Assembly: GCA_963843605.1 (NCBI GenBank)
Contig: CAWJLA010000002.1
Span: forward strand, 1-64,000
Reading direction: 5' to 3'
Source of the DNA: FEN-1297 sp963843605
GTDB lineage: Bacteria > Bacteroidota > Ignavibacteria > Ignavibacteriales > Ignavibacteriaceae
DNA length: 64,000 nt
A program made the translations under genes and the position numbers. Shown piece by piece: positions 35,246-44,603 of this stretch (positions are counted from its first letter, which is position 1; each line of letters starts with the position of its first letter). The notes beneath the pieces are model-generated. The model was not told the DNA's origin. It made no database searches and was given only the letters and a program-made list of their open reading frames with translations.

Positions 35246-37435
35246 TTATTCTTTTTGTTTTATAATCTCCTGTATGTTAGCCGCTTCAACTGCAATAAGC
35301 GGACGCCATGCATTCAGAATAGTCTCCGCAGGAATAACGGCAACCTGCATTTTTAAAGAACTGGGTACACACTTCCGGCACTGAACATCTATTCCCGGTT
35401 CCGACAGGTGTATGCATGTAAATAATTCATGCCCCTTAACGTCAATCGCACTTACGCACAATTCGCAGTCGATGCTTTGCCCCATTTCTGTTTCAATGCA
35501 TAGCCGCCGGCCTTTTAATGAATATGTGAGCGGACCGTCGGAAGTATCTATACTGCCGTCTCCTTCTTCAAGCACTTTACCGCAAAGACACCATTGATAA
35601 TCGATCGGGAAAGCCATCAATCTCGGCCAGGCTTCAAATATTCCGCATCGCCTTACAGGACTTGATTTGCAGTACGAACAATCCGGTCTTATATATTCGG
35701 TTATCTCGCCGCGTTCGCAAATCGACCACCTTGCAGCTATATCAAGTTTTGGAACTGGTGTGTCGTAAGTAATCCAATTCATATGTAAAGCATAACCTTC
35801 CGTAAGAGAACGCCATGCGCGTACCTTCGCCAAGCGGCCGTCGGTTGTTCGTACTCCGAAAACTATTTCGGAATGAGGAAATAGCCATGATGACGGAGGG
35901 AATGTATACGGTACAAGAGACGAGGCGATTGAATGACCGGAAAGAGAAAATCTTGAAATCTGTACGGGTCCCAGTGAAGTGTATGAACTTCCCGAGATCG
36001 TTAATCCGGTAACACCGTTTGTTTTAAATCCGGAAACAGGATCCCAGATCAGATCCGTGGCCGAAATCGTGTTTGATCCGATTGTACCGGTATCAAGATC
36101 GATTGTAAAACCCGCAAGAGAGGAATATGAACCTTGATTCTTGACGGGTACCGAAAGCGATTTCACAATTGAACACCTCAGTTCCAGGTCGTCTAAAATA
36201 ATATTGCTGAGAGATATACTGCTGCCGATCGGACCTAAAGGTATTGAAGCTATACCTCCGAGCGAACCGCTTATTCCGCCGGAAATCAGATTGTCCACTA
36301 TACCTTCGGCAACCGCTTCAACGATAGCAAGAACCACCGCCGCAACAATTGCCCCCGCAATTCCGCCGAACAGTCCGCCTAAACCGAGTGAAAGCAGCCA
36401 TACCCACCATTCAAGATCAACATCCGTATCCACAGAAGGCGTGGTTGCGGTAACGTTTAACGATCCGCCGGATAAAGAAAGATCAATGAAAAAACTGAAG
36501 TTGGCTACGGCCGACCATCCTGTACCGGAATCTGTGGCTCGTCCGGTTACCCGTATACGGTTTCCCACTACACTTGCCTCAAGGTTAGTAAGCGTACCGT
36601 CGCCGCCGGGCGCCGCAACATTATGATTTAGTCTAAGCGGAGTATCGAAATCTGATGCGGAAAGACCTAAAGCAGCTGCAACTCTAGGCCTCATTACCCT
36701 GGCCAGCAGCCAGAAGTTGCTGAGCATTACCATTGAATCACTGCCCGAAGGAATAAAATTAGTTGTAACCGAATTTATATTTCCTCCCGACGCATTAGAC
36801 ATCCGAACGCCGAAACTAATACAGTCGCGATCAGCCGCAGTTGTATCGTTTATAGTTGTAACGTCGATATCGAATATTGTGGTGGGATCGGTATCATCAA
36901 CGACCGGTATCGGCGGCGTAAGATCTATATGCTGTATACTTGTTTGAAGCTGTGTAATTACTATTCCGGCCAGCATTGTACCGGCTTGCGTAAGTGTCAT
37001 ACCGGTAGCCGTTAATACCGGAGCTAAAATTGCTTGCGAAGCCGTATTAAATGTTATCGTTACTTCCGGAGCAGCGGCTGCAAAATCCATTCTCGTAATT
37101 TGGTTCGTACCCGAAGTAATAACCTCAATAGTATCTACGATAACAATAGTACCGCCCAGAGGCGATAATGTAAGAGGTATTGGGGAAGTAATTTGCAATT
37201 GGGAATTTACAAAAGGTACAGTTATTCCCATTCGCGGCCTTGAACGGTCAAGATCGGCTATGGGTGTAGTGAAGTTCATATCAGCCGTGCCGACTACTAC
37301 GCCGGTATTAACCGGTATGCTCATCGATGAAGGAAAGATAGAACCCGCCAGAAAAGCAGTCGCAAGCTGGTTGTTAATCTCGTTCTCCGATACCTGAACG
37401 AGCATATCAAAACCCGATGTTCTGTCTTGTGCCAT
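35246..37435 (-). CDS. Large protein of unknown family with glycine-rich hydrophobic core and cysteine-rich end
   Basis: Protein of 729 residues from MAQDRTSGFDMLVQVSENEI. The start is set by AAGGAG 8 bases upstream. No signal peptide. The opening (FDMLVQVSENEINNQL) and long amphipathic strands to about 330 recall TULIP-type lipid-binding proteins such as clostridial P47, but this is only a resemblance. Residues about 345-400 form a Gly/Ala-rich hydrophobic stretch (SLGLGGLFGGIAGAIVAAVV). After about 570, at least twelve cysteines occur, including CSYCKSSPVRRC, CLCGK, CELC and CRKC, which suggest metal or disulfide sites. It begins 5 bp after the stop of the 185-residue gene, so the two are coupled. 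Confidence 0.75.
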   Translation of the reverse strand: MAQDRTSGFDMLVQVSENEINNQLATAFLAGSIFPSSMSIPVNTGVVVGTADMNFTTPIADLDRSRPRMGITVPFVNSQLQITSPIPLTLSPLGGTIVIVDTIEVITSGTNQITRMDFAAAAPEVTITFNTASQAILAPVLTATGMTLTQAGTMLAGIVITQLQTSIQHIDLTPPIPVVDDTDPTTIFDIDVTTINDTTAADRDCISFGVRMSNASGGNINSVTTNFIPSGSDSMVMLSNFWLLARVMRPRVAAALGLSASDFDTPLRLNHNVAAPGGDGTLTNLEASVVGNRIRVTGRATDSGTGWSAVANFSFFIDLSLSGGSLNVTATTPSVDTDVDLEWWVWLLSLGLGGLFGGIAGAIVAAVVLAIVEAVAEGIVDNLISGGISGSLGGIASIPLGPIGSSISLSNIILDDLELRCSIVKSLSVPVKNQGSYSSLAGFTIDLDTGTIGSNTISATDLIWDPVSGFKTNGVTGLTISGSSYTSLGPVQISRFSLSGHSIASSLVPYTFPPSSWLFPHSEIVFGVRTTDGRLAKVRAWRSLTEGYALHMNWITYDTPVPKLDIAARWSICERGEITEYIRPDCSYCKSSPVRRCGIFEAWPRLMAFPIDYQWCLCGKVLEEGDGSIDTSDGPLTYSLKGRRLCIETEMGQSIDCELCVSAIDVKGHELFTCIHLSEPGIDVQCRKCVPSSLKMQVAVIPAETILNAWRPLIAVEAANIQEIIKQKE

Positions 37436-37440
37436 TGTCG

Positions 37441-37995
37441 TTACTCCTTTCCTTCTGCGCCGCAGCCGCAATCAGATTCGCGCTTATTTGTTTTAGAAGT
37501 CTGTTTTTTTATTACATCTCCTACCCGGCCGCTGGTATGCGCGGTAACCGTAATGTTCTCTACCTTTACTCCTGGCGCAACAACATGTGTCTCGCTTACT
37601 ATGCGGTGATTGCGGTCCAGTGCCTTCTGCTCGGACCTTGTAAGTTCCAAGCCCGCCTTCAGCATTGCTTCAACGGGCTTCGCGAGGAATAGTTGTGCGT
37701 TGGCGGCATCCTGAGCAAGCCAGCTAGTTATTTTTTTATTCTCTGTTTTGAATTTTGCTACGAGGCTTTCAGGCAGATCGAGAGGCTTGGTTTCTTTTCT
37801 TGCAGCGCCCTGGCGCGGCTGACAATGAGGCTGAAAGGGAGTTAGTTGAAAATCCTTAACCGGGTATAATCGGATATTGATCTTTGCATTATACCCTTGT
37901 GGTACATTTACTTTAACGGCATTGCTCCCGGTATCCTGTTCTTGACCGGTAGTTATACGACCTATTTCTGATACATTTTCCTTTATATTCTGCAT
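37441..37995 (-). CDS. Unknown protein, first gene of a two-gene operon
   Basis: Protein of 184 residues from MQNIKENVSEIGRITTGQEQ. GAAGGAGG lies upstream of this ATG, which excludes an 18-residue leader. No signal peptide or membrane segment. The first third is polar, the centre is helical (LVAKFKTENKKITSWLAQDA), and the last third, VSETHVVAPGVKVENITVTA, is predicted beta with a terminus NKRESDCGCGAEGKE carrying a CGC pair. I do not recognise it. It is followed directly by the large cysteine-rich protein, which suggests they act together. Confidence 0.7.
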   Translation of the reverse strand: MQNIKENVSEIGRITTGQEQDTGSNAVKVNVPQGYNAKINIRLYPVKDFQLTPFQPHCQPRQGAARKETKPLDLPESLVAKFKTENKKITSWLAQDAANAQLFLAKPVEAMLKAGLELTRSEQKALDRNHRIVSETHVVAPGVKVENITVTAHTSGRVGDVIKKQTSKTNKRESDCGCGAEGKE

Positions 37996-38150
37996 TTGTT
38001 TCCTCCTTCTTTTTAATAAGAGTAAATTATTTAAATAAGCTATTAACACTATTTGTTTTTTACTTTATAAGCCGGAATAGAAACAATTCGGATTTAATTT
38101 ATGCCAGGTTAATTCATCAGACATAATTTTTAAAGAAATTCATATCACAA

Positions 38151-38166
38151 TTATGCAGTTGCATAA
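38151..38166. promoter_or_regulatory. Palindrome upstream of the two-gene operon
   Basis: TTATGCA-GT-TGCATAA, a 7-bp perfect inverted repeat, 156 bp before the start of the gene at 37995. It has the form of a dimeric repressor site. No regulator is adjacent. The rest of 37996-38383 holds no gene. Confidence 0.35.
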
Positions 38167-38383
38167 TCAGATCGAATAATTAGGATGAAGATATTAATAT
38201 TGAAATCAATAGAATAATTTTTAGGGGAGGATTATCTCGAATGGGATTATGATAAAACAAAAATTTCATAAACCCCTAATCGGAACAATTTTCAGTAATA
38301 TTATATGTCTTTATTTAGTTAATGTCAATTTAATGATTGATTTTAGTTCCAAGTGTTTATTTGAAGAATTTTTCGTTTCATCG

Positions 38384-38710
38384 TTTTGCGGAGCGCTGAG
38401 TTTTCTCAGTGAAACTCTGTGCGTACTCTGTGGAACTCAGTGATACTGTTCTTCATTATTTATGTTAACTTTTACACAGTCCGATAATCAAACTGTACGG
38501 GGATTTTCACAATCTAAAGTTTTGCGGAGCGCTGAGTTTTCTCAGTGAAACTCTGTGCGTACTCTGTGGAACTCAGTGATACTGTTCTTCATTATTCACG
38601 TTAATATATGCACAGTCCGATAATCAAACTGTACGGGGATTTTCACAATTCAAAGTTTTGTGGAGCACTGAGTTCCACAGAGGAATCACAGAGTCGCACA
38701 GAGTTTTTTT
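38384..38710. repeat. Tandem units of about 136 bp, left flank of the GxxExxY gene
   Basis: Two full units begin at 38384 and 38520 (ttttgcggagcgctgag) and a third, truncated one at 38656 (ttttgtggagcactgag), with an exact period of 136. Each unit opens with ctcagtgaaactctgtgcg and actctgtggaactcagtg. The truncated unit ends with the inverse of this motif (cactgagttccacagagg, cacagagtcgcacagag). The inner 85 bp (cagtccgataatcaaactgt and neighbours) are nearly identical between copies. Confidence 0.9.
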
Positions 38711-38785
38711 TCAGAGAAACTATGTTATACATTTCTTAAATTAATCAAGAATATTTATTTCATTCCAAAATTTAAAGGGGATAAA

Positions 38786-39166
38786 ATGGAGAAATATATA
38801 TTTTCAGATTTAACCGGTAAAATAATTAATGCCGCCTTAGAGGTCCACTCTAATTTAGGTCCAGGGATGCTGGAATCAGCCTATCAGGAATGTCTGTTTT
38901 TCGAACTCGGAGTAAGAGGAATCGTCGTTAAGAAACAGGTACCTGTTCCTTTAGTATATAAAAACATAAAACTGGATTGTGGTTATAGGTTGGATTTGCT
39001 GGTTGAGAACAAAATAGTACTGGAATTAAAATCGGTGGATGCTATAAATGAAATATATTTAGCTCAATTAGCTACTTACTTAAAATTTTCAGGATGCAGA
39101 CTGGGACTATTAATAAACTTTAATGTGAAATCTCTTAAAACCGGTATCCGCAGAATTATATTGTAG
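38786..39166 (+). CDS. GxxExxY protein (PD-(D/E)XK nuclease fold)
   Basis: Protein of 126 residues. GPGMLESAYQECL contains the family's name-giving GxxExxY. YRLDLLVENKIVLELKSVDA has the D and ExK of a PD-(D/E)XK nuclease site, and the start LTGKIINAALEVHSNLGPGM is typical. Length is normal (about 120-135). GGGG lies 6 bases before the ATG. The family is widespread, often repeated within a genome, and without a proven function. The gene sits alone on the plus strand between inverted-repeat units of the same sequence on both sides, which suggests it travels with them. Confidence 0.93.
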   Translation: MEKYIFSDLTGKIINAALEVHSNLGPGMLESAYQECLFFELGVRGIVVKKQVPVPLVYKNIKLDCGYRLDLLVENKIVLELKSVDAINEIYLAQLATYLKFSGCRLGLLINFNVKSLKTGIRRIIL

Positions 39167-39175
39167 TTCTTAGTT

Positions 39176-39352
39176 TTCCGGATTTTCTCAGTGAAACTCT
39201 GTGCGTACTCTGTGGAACTCAGTGATACTGTTCTTCATTATTTATGTTAACTTTTACACAGTCCGATAATCAAACTGTACGGGGATTTTCACAATTCAAA
39301 GTTTTATGGAACACTGAGTTTCACTGAGGAATCACAGAGTTACACAGAGTTC
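39176..39352. repeat. Right-flank copy of the unit beside the GxxExxY gene
   Basis: Starts about 10 bp after the gene and repeats the left-hand unit almost base for base (ctcagtgaaactctgtgcg through ggggattttcacaattcaaa), ending with the inverse motif cactgagtttcactgagg and cacagagttacacagag. It lies in the same orientation as the left units. Confidence 0.9.
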
Positions 39353-39367
39353 TTCAGTAACAATGTA

Positions 39368-42300
39368 TTACTCTTTTTGTTTTTCCACCAGCTTAAGTAT
39401 TGTGGGCAATACAATTAATAAAAGCGGAAGAGCAATAATAAATCCGCCGATAATAGCAATAGCCAGCGGCTGATGCATCTGAGCGCCTGTTCCGATTCCG
39501 AATGCAAGCGGCAGCAGCGCTATAATGGCACCGAACGCAGTCATCAGTTTCGGACGAAGTCTTGTCGATATTGAAAACACGATCGAGTCGGTTAAGTTAT
39601 GTCCGGCCTTTTGAAATTCCTGCAACTGCAGATAAGTAAATATTGAGTTCTCGCCTATTATACCTACGATCATAATTATCCCGGTATAACTGCCCACATT
39701 TAACGGTGTCCCGGTTAAAAACAACGCTATAAAACTTCCGGAAATTCCCAGTATCGCAATAAAAATAATAGCCAGAGTGACCTTAATATTTCTGAACAAA
39801 AATAATATTACAGTAAACACAAGTAGAACTGCAAGCACCAGTATCAGCATCAAATCAGAGAAGGCTTTCTGCTGTTCTTCGTAGGAACCGGCATAGACAA
39901 TTTCATATCCGGTCGGAAGCTTAATTTGACTTCCGATTTTTTTCTGCAATTCCTTTAACGTACTTCCGAGATCCCTGTTGTTAAGCCTTGCCACAACATC
40001 CAGCATGGGCTTTAAGTTTTCGCGGTCTACTTCCGCAACGCCTTTAACATATTTAACACTCGCAAACTCGTTAAAAGGTTTAACTGCACCGTCGTTCAAA
40101 AAAATAAAACTTTTTTTAAGATCATCCATTGTATTATAAAGCTTCCCGTCGAACATCCTAATGTTTATCAGCTGGTTATGTCCCAGCACGTCTCCCACCA
40201 CCACACCATTTATCATACTTTTTATTTGATACTGTAGATCGCTCGGAGTCAGTCCGTACTGAGCAAGCTCCGCTGTTTTAGGTTTGAACAATATTTCGGG
40301 TCCGGCAATGGTTATTCCGTCAAATACATCTGCAGTCCCGTTTGTCTGTTCTACAATGTTTGCAACCTTTCCTGCGATCTCATTCAGTTTATCCTGATCA
40401 TCTCCGAATATTTTAATCTCAATCGGCTGCCTGGCGCTGATAAGGTCACCGATCATGTCTTCTATTATCTGCCCGAAGTCTACTCTTAGTGCAGGCAATT
40501 TAGCTTCAATTCTGCGGCGTATTTCATCGGAAACTTCATTGGTGCTAAGGCTTCTATTTTTTTTCAGCTGTATGGTATAATCGCCTGTATTAGGCTCGGT
40601 GATAAAAAAACCGTTCTGTGTTCCTATCTGCCGCGAATAACTTTCAACCTCCGGAGTAGTCTCCAATATATGATCAACAACGTTAAGCATCCTGTCTGTA
40701 TCTTCCAGAGAGGAACCGGGCGGACTTGTATAATCAAGTATTATCGAGCCTTCGTCCATCTCGGGCAGAAATCCTGAAGGCAATTTCGGTATGATAAACC
40801 ATGACGAACCAATTAAAACTGCAACGAACACAAAGGCCAGCCACGGTCTTTTAATGAAGAAATAAACCCAGGCTCTTTTCTTTAATTCTTTATGCTTCTC
40901 AAGCTTTGACTCTTTCTTTGAGAAAAGCAGATAAATTACCGGCAGACCGATCCACGTAACGAAGAAGGAGCATATAAGGGTGATGATCATTGTATTGGTC
41001 AGTACCTTAAAATAAGCACCGGCAATTCCCCTCATCAGAAAGAAAGGAATAAATATTACTATTGTACTTAAGGACGAACCTATCATTGCCGGGATTAAAT
41101 ACTTTACTGCCTTTATCACGAGGGTTTGACTGGTTTCCTCAGGATGTTCTTCATGAGTCCGGTGAATCTGTTCGACGACTACAATCGCATCGTCAATTAT
41201 TAATCCGATTGCCGCGGCTATTGCTCCTATCGTCATTATATTTATAGTATAACCGATAGAGAATAATACAATAAAGGTCAGGGCAAGTGTTATCGGGATA
41301 GTAACCAGAATTACGGAGCTGGCTTTTATAGATCTCAAAAAAATAATAGTCACCAGAATTGCCAGAAGCAATCCGATCCATACAACGTCCCTTATACTTC
41401 CGATTGCGTCTGACACAAAAATAGCCTGGTCGTAATACGGTCGTAGTGTAACGCCTTTTGGTAATATTTTCTGAAGCTCCGGCAGTTGTTTGTTTACGGC
41501 GTTCTCAACATCAATGAGGTTTGCATTTGGCTGTTTCAATATATGTATTAATGGTACTACCTTCCCGTTCGCCTTTATCTTGACATAACTTCTTTCAGAT
41601 CCTATTTCAATTTTAGCGATATCTTTTAAGCGGATTTTTCTGTACCGACCGTTCAAAACAGTAAGGTTTTCAAGTTCGTTTTTATTTTTCTGGGTGGATT
41701 CGGTTAATGTCAGGTAAAGCCTGTTGTAATCATTTAAGTATCCGCCGGAAGATATAAAATTTGATTCGGATATTTTTTGAGCAACTGTTTGAGGCGTAAT
41801 CTTAAGGTTAGCCATTTTAACAGGATCAAGTATTATATGATATTCTTCTGTTTTACCCCCGGCTATTGCTACATCGGAGATGCCTTCAATTCTTGACAGG
41901 AACGGTTTGATTGTATACTCGCCTATATTGCGCAGTTCTATATCGCTTAGGCCTTTTCCCTCCAGCGCAAAACCCATTATGGGAAATATTGACGGATTCA
42001 TTTTTTCGACGGAGATGCTTACACCCGCCGGCAGGCTTTGTTTAACTTCATTTATTCTTGCTTCCAGACGCTGTTCGTCAAGATCAATATCCGAATTCCA
42101 GTTAAAGAAAGCGGATATCTCACAGCTTCCGCGGCTTGTAGCGCTTTTTACAAGTGTTAAATCCTGTACTCTTTTTATGGCATTCTCAAGAGGAACTGTT
42201 ACTGCTACGGTCATCTTATCTACCGGCTGTTCCCCGTTGTCTGCAATAACTTTTATTTTGGGGAAAGTAATATCAGGAAATAATCCCGACTGAATGTTCA

Positions 42301-42382
42301 TGAGGGCATAAATACCGCCGCAAAAAATGATAAAAAGAATTACGGCTACCGGACTTTTATACTTTACATAGAAGTTGTTCAT
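39368..42382 (-). CDS. RND efflux pump inner-membrane transporter
   Basis: Proton-driven RND transporter of 1004 residues, the inner-membrane part of a three-component efflux system. One helix near the N-terminus, a periplasmic domain, six helices, a second half with the same plan. The proton-relay aspartates lie in GLIIDDAIVVVEQIHR. The second-half fourth helix has MIVGIIGENSIFTY instead of a DD pair. The N-terminus (SGLFPDITFPKIKVIADNGE) is of the general AcrB/CusA/MexW-like type. Substrate not deducible: the copper-type Met residues are not obvious. It overlaps the adaptor gene by 4 bp. Confidence 0.92.
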   Translation of the reverse strand: MNNFYVKYKSPVAVILFIIFCGGIYALMNIQSGLFPDITFPKIKVIADNGEQPVDKMTVAVTVPLENAIKRVQDLTLVKSATSRGSCEISAFFNWNSDIDLDEQRLEARINEVKQSLPAGVSISVEKMNPSIFPIMGFALEGKGLSDIELRNIGEYTIKPFLSRIEGISDVAIAGGKTEEYHIILDPVKMANLKITPQTVAQKISESNFISSGGYLNDYNRLYLTLTESTQKNKNELENLTVLNGRYRKIRLKDIAKIEIGSERSYVKIKANGKVVPLIHILKQPNANLIDVENAVNKQLPELQKILPKGVTLRPYYDQAIFVSDAIGSIRDVVWIGLLLAILVTIIFLRSIKASSVILVTIPITLALTFIVLFSIGYTINIMTIGAIAAAIGLIIDDAIVVVEQIHRTHEEHPEETSQTLVIKAVKYLIPAMIGSSLSTIVIFIPFFLMRGIAGAYFKVLTNTMIITLICSFFVTWIGLPVIYLLFSKKESKLEKHKELKKRAWVYFFIKRPWLAFVFVAVLIGSSWFIIPKLPSGFLPEMDEGSIILDYTSPPGSSLEDTDRMLNVVDHILETTPEVESYSRQIGTQNGFFITEPNTGDYTIQLKKNRSLSTNEVSDEIRRRIEAKLPALRVDFGQIIEDMIGDLISARQPIEIKIFGDDQDKLNEIAGKVANIVEQTNGTADVFDGITIAGPEILFKPKTAELAQYGLTPSDLQYQIKSMINGVVVGDVLGHNQLINIRMFDGKLYNTMDDLKKSFIFLNDGAVKPFNEFASVKYVKGVAEVDRENLKPMLDVVARLNNRDLGSTLKELQKKIGSQIKLPTGYEIVYAGSYEEQQKAFSDLMLILVLAVLLVFTVILFLFRNIKVTLAIIFIAILGISGSFIALFLTGTPLNVGSYTGIIMIVGIIGENSIFTYLQLQEFQKAGHNLTDSIVFSISTRLRPKLMTAFGAIIALLPLAFGIGTGAQMHQPLAIAIIGGFIIALPLLLIVLPTILKLVEKQKE

Positions 42383-43317
42383 TTTTCAATCTCAACTTTT
42401 GAAGTATCAGGCAGGCCGTATGCGCCTTCTGAAATTATCCGTTCGGCCGGAACAAATTTCGGCTCAAGTATTTGTGCAAGACTGTCGTCCTCGATTCCTT
42501 TTATAATGCCTACACGAACAGCAGTAGTATCGTTTAACAATTTCATGACCCAGAATTTATCCTGCGTAACATTCGTCATTATTGAACTTTTAGGAAGGAC
42601 TACCGCATCTTTAACCGTATTGAAAGGTATCTTTACCATTATATTTAAATTTTCCGGCAGTTCTACCTTTGAAATAACTTTTATGAAAAATGTCTGTGTC
42701 TGTGTTGAAGGATCAACGGCAGGCACTTTATTTTCTATGACACCGGGAATATTTTCACCGTCGGAAAGATTGACCTGGCAGTTTCCGCCTATTTTGACTT
42801 TTAAATTATCTTCAAAAGGAACGTTTAGCTTAATACGCAGCGAAGAAGGATTTGACACAACCGCAAGCTGTTCACCGTCGGTAACAAAATCTCCTTCATG
42901 GTAATCCAGCTCGGTTAAAACACCGTTTGAAGAGGCTTTTATGTTAACAGCCCCGCTGAATAGTCTGTTGCCCAGCTTAAAGTTTAAGGAACTATCTGCG
43001 GCGGATTCTTTTGTTTTAATTTTAAATAAGACATCGCCAGTGTTTACTTTGTCTCCGATGTTTTTATTTATTTTAACTATAAATCCCTGAAAGGTAGCTC
43101 TGACAATCTCTTTATTTAAAAAAACCGTATTCCCGTTTAAAGTAAGATAATCATGCATGTTCATTACGGCAGGATGCGTTATCTTCACGGGAGTACCGCT
43201 GCTTGCCTCAGTCGTATTATCGTCTGCTCCGCCGCCGCATGAATATATAAAAAAAGGTAAAGCAATTAATACCCACAGATACAATATTTTTCTTTCCGAT
43301 TTTAAGGTTGAATTCAT
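42379..43317 (-). CDS. RND periplasmic adaptor (membrane fusion lipoprotein)
   Basis: Adaptor of 312 residues linking the RND pump to the outer-membrane channel. A lipobox-like IYSC follows the N-terminal helix (LYLWVLIALPFFIYSC), so it is probably lipid-anchored, with a GGGADDN linker. A biotinyl-lipoyl half (NKEIVRATFQGFIVKINKNI), a short hairpin and the second lipoyl half (VNIKASSNGVLTELDYHEGD) are followed by the beta-barrel. The coiled-coil hairpin is very short compared with AcrA. First gene product downstream of the channel (1-bp gap) and overlapping the pump by ATGA. Confidence 0.9.
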   Translation of the reverse strand: MNSTLKSERKILYLWVLIALPFFIYSCGGGADDNTTEASSGTPVKITHPAVMNMHDYLTLNGNTVFLNKEIVRATFQGFIVKINKNIGDKVNTGDVLFKIKTKESAADSSLNFKLGNRLFSGAVNIKASSNGVLTELDYHEGDFVTDGEQLAVVSNPSSLRIKLNVPFEDNLKVKIGGNCQVNLSDGENIPGVIENKVPAVDPSTQTQTFFIKVISKVELPENLNIMVKIPFNTVKDAVVLPKSSIMTNVTQDKFWVMKLLNDTTAVRVGIIKGIEDDSLAQILEPKFVPAERIISEGAYGLPDTSKVEIEK

Positions 43318-43318
43318 T

Positions 43319-44587
43319 TTACCAATTCCAATAATTATAGTTGCTTATTTCAAGCTGATAATTTATTTCCGCAGTAATACTGTTTTTTTGCAGTTCGATA
43401 TAATTTTTTAACAGAGTCATGTATTCGATCATCGAAAGGTTTCCCTGTTTAAGCTGATTTTCCGATATGTTCAGAAGGTTCTTATAATCTGTTATTTGCT
43501 CCTTCAGATCGGCTATGTTTTTCCCTATAGATTTAATTTTATCCAGAGATATGCTTTTTCGTAAATAAATATTTTTTGCCAGATAATTTTTATAATCCGA
43601 CAGGCTTTCTTCGCTGAGCATTGTCTGCTGCCTTGTCAGATCCTTCTGGTTGCCGTCAAGAATGGGGATTGAAAAATCAACACCGGCACTCAATCCGAAT
43701 TTATGTTGAATGTTAGGGATTTCTACGGCGTTTAATCCGGTATTAAAATATAATTTTACCTGTGGAAGATATTTTGTTTCAAATATTTTCTGCTGTATGT
43801 CCGCGTTAAGGCTGTCCAGTTTGAATTGCTGTAAAAATTTTGATTCCGGTTCTTTCAATTCTTTAATGCTCAAGCCAGTCGAATCTATCATGACAGTCTG
43901 AGTATCCCTGATGCCGCAAATAGAATAAAGTTGCGACAATCCGGATTTATAATTTTGCCACGATTCGTTTAAATTTATTTGCTGTGTCTTATATTCAATT
44001 TTAAGAAGCAGATAATCCCGGGTCTTTGCGTAACCTTTTGATACCATATCTCCGGTAATCTTCAACTGGTTTTGCAGATTAGCAGTTACATCTCTTGATA
44101 ACTTAAAGAGCAGCAGATTTTGAAGAGTATTAAAATACTGATCGGCTACCTGTTTATCCAAAGAATGTTTCTCTTCATCTATTTTATTCCGGTAGCTTTT
44201 TCCCAGAATATTTCTTTGAGTCTCCAGAGCATCGAGCACCGGGCCGTTGAAAATATTCTTGTCAACATTTATTAACGCCGAATACAAACCTCCGTTCGTA
44301 ATTCCGACATCGTAGCCGTATGCGTGGGGACCTGGATTGGTACTGATGAATTTTCCGTTATTATTAAAATACGGTGCAAATAAATAATTGCCTGTAACAT
44401 TAACCTGAAATGCCGAATTCTGTGCTTTATTTAGCTTCCATTGCAGTTCGTTAATTAAATAATAATTATTGTAATTTTTTATTACCGGTGAATTTTCTTC
44501 TGCGTTTTTAAGAAAATAATTTAAGTTGTATTGACCGTAGGCTAAACCGTACAACAAGATTATGAGGATCGATATTTTTCGGATCAT
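43319..44587 (-). CDS. Outer-membrane efflux channel (TolC family)
   Basis: TolC-type protein of 422 residues with a signal peptide (ILIILLYGLAYGQ). Long helical stretches alternate with short barrel strands in two structural repeats, for example DKQVADQYFNTLQNLLLFKL and ISENQLKQGNLSMIEYMTLL, the latter typical of OEP helices. Ends LEISNYNYWNW. With the adaptor and the pump it makes the complete export path. It follows the small helical gene by 16 bp and precedes the adaptor by 1 bp. Confidence 0.9.
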   Translation of the reverse strand: MIRKISILIILLYGLAYGQYNLNYFLKNAEENSPVIKNYNNYYLINELQWKLNKAQNSAFQVNVTGNYLFAPYFNNNGKFISTNPGPHAYGYDVGITNGGLYSALINVDKNIFNGPVLDALETQRNILGKSYRNKIDEEKHSLDKQVADQYFNTLQNLLLFKLSRDVTANLQNQLKITGDMVSKGYAKTRDYLLLKIEYKTQQINLNESWQNYKSGLSQLYSICGIRDTQTVMIDSTGLSIKELKEPESKFLQQFKLDSLNADIQQKIFETKYLPQVKLYFNTGLNAVEIPNIQHKFGLSAGVDFSIPILDGNQKDLTRQQTMLSEESLSDYKNYLAKNIYLRKSISLDKIKSIGKNIADLKEQITDYKNLLNISENQLKQGNLSMIEYMTLLKNYIELQKNSITAEINYQLEISNYNYWNW

Positions 44588-44603
44588 TTTGTTTTATATG
44601 TAG

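Noticed and set aside
36141..36626. Plus-strand frame of 161 codons over the large unknown gene
   Set aside because: Antisense shadow of the 729-residue protein, rich in Ser/Pro/Thr as expected from the complement of Gly/Asp-rich codons.
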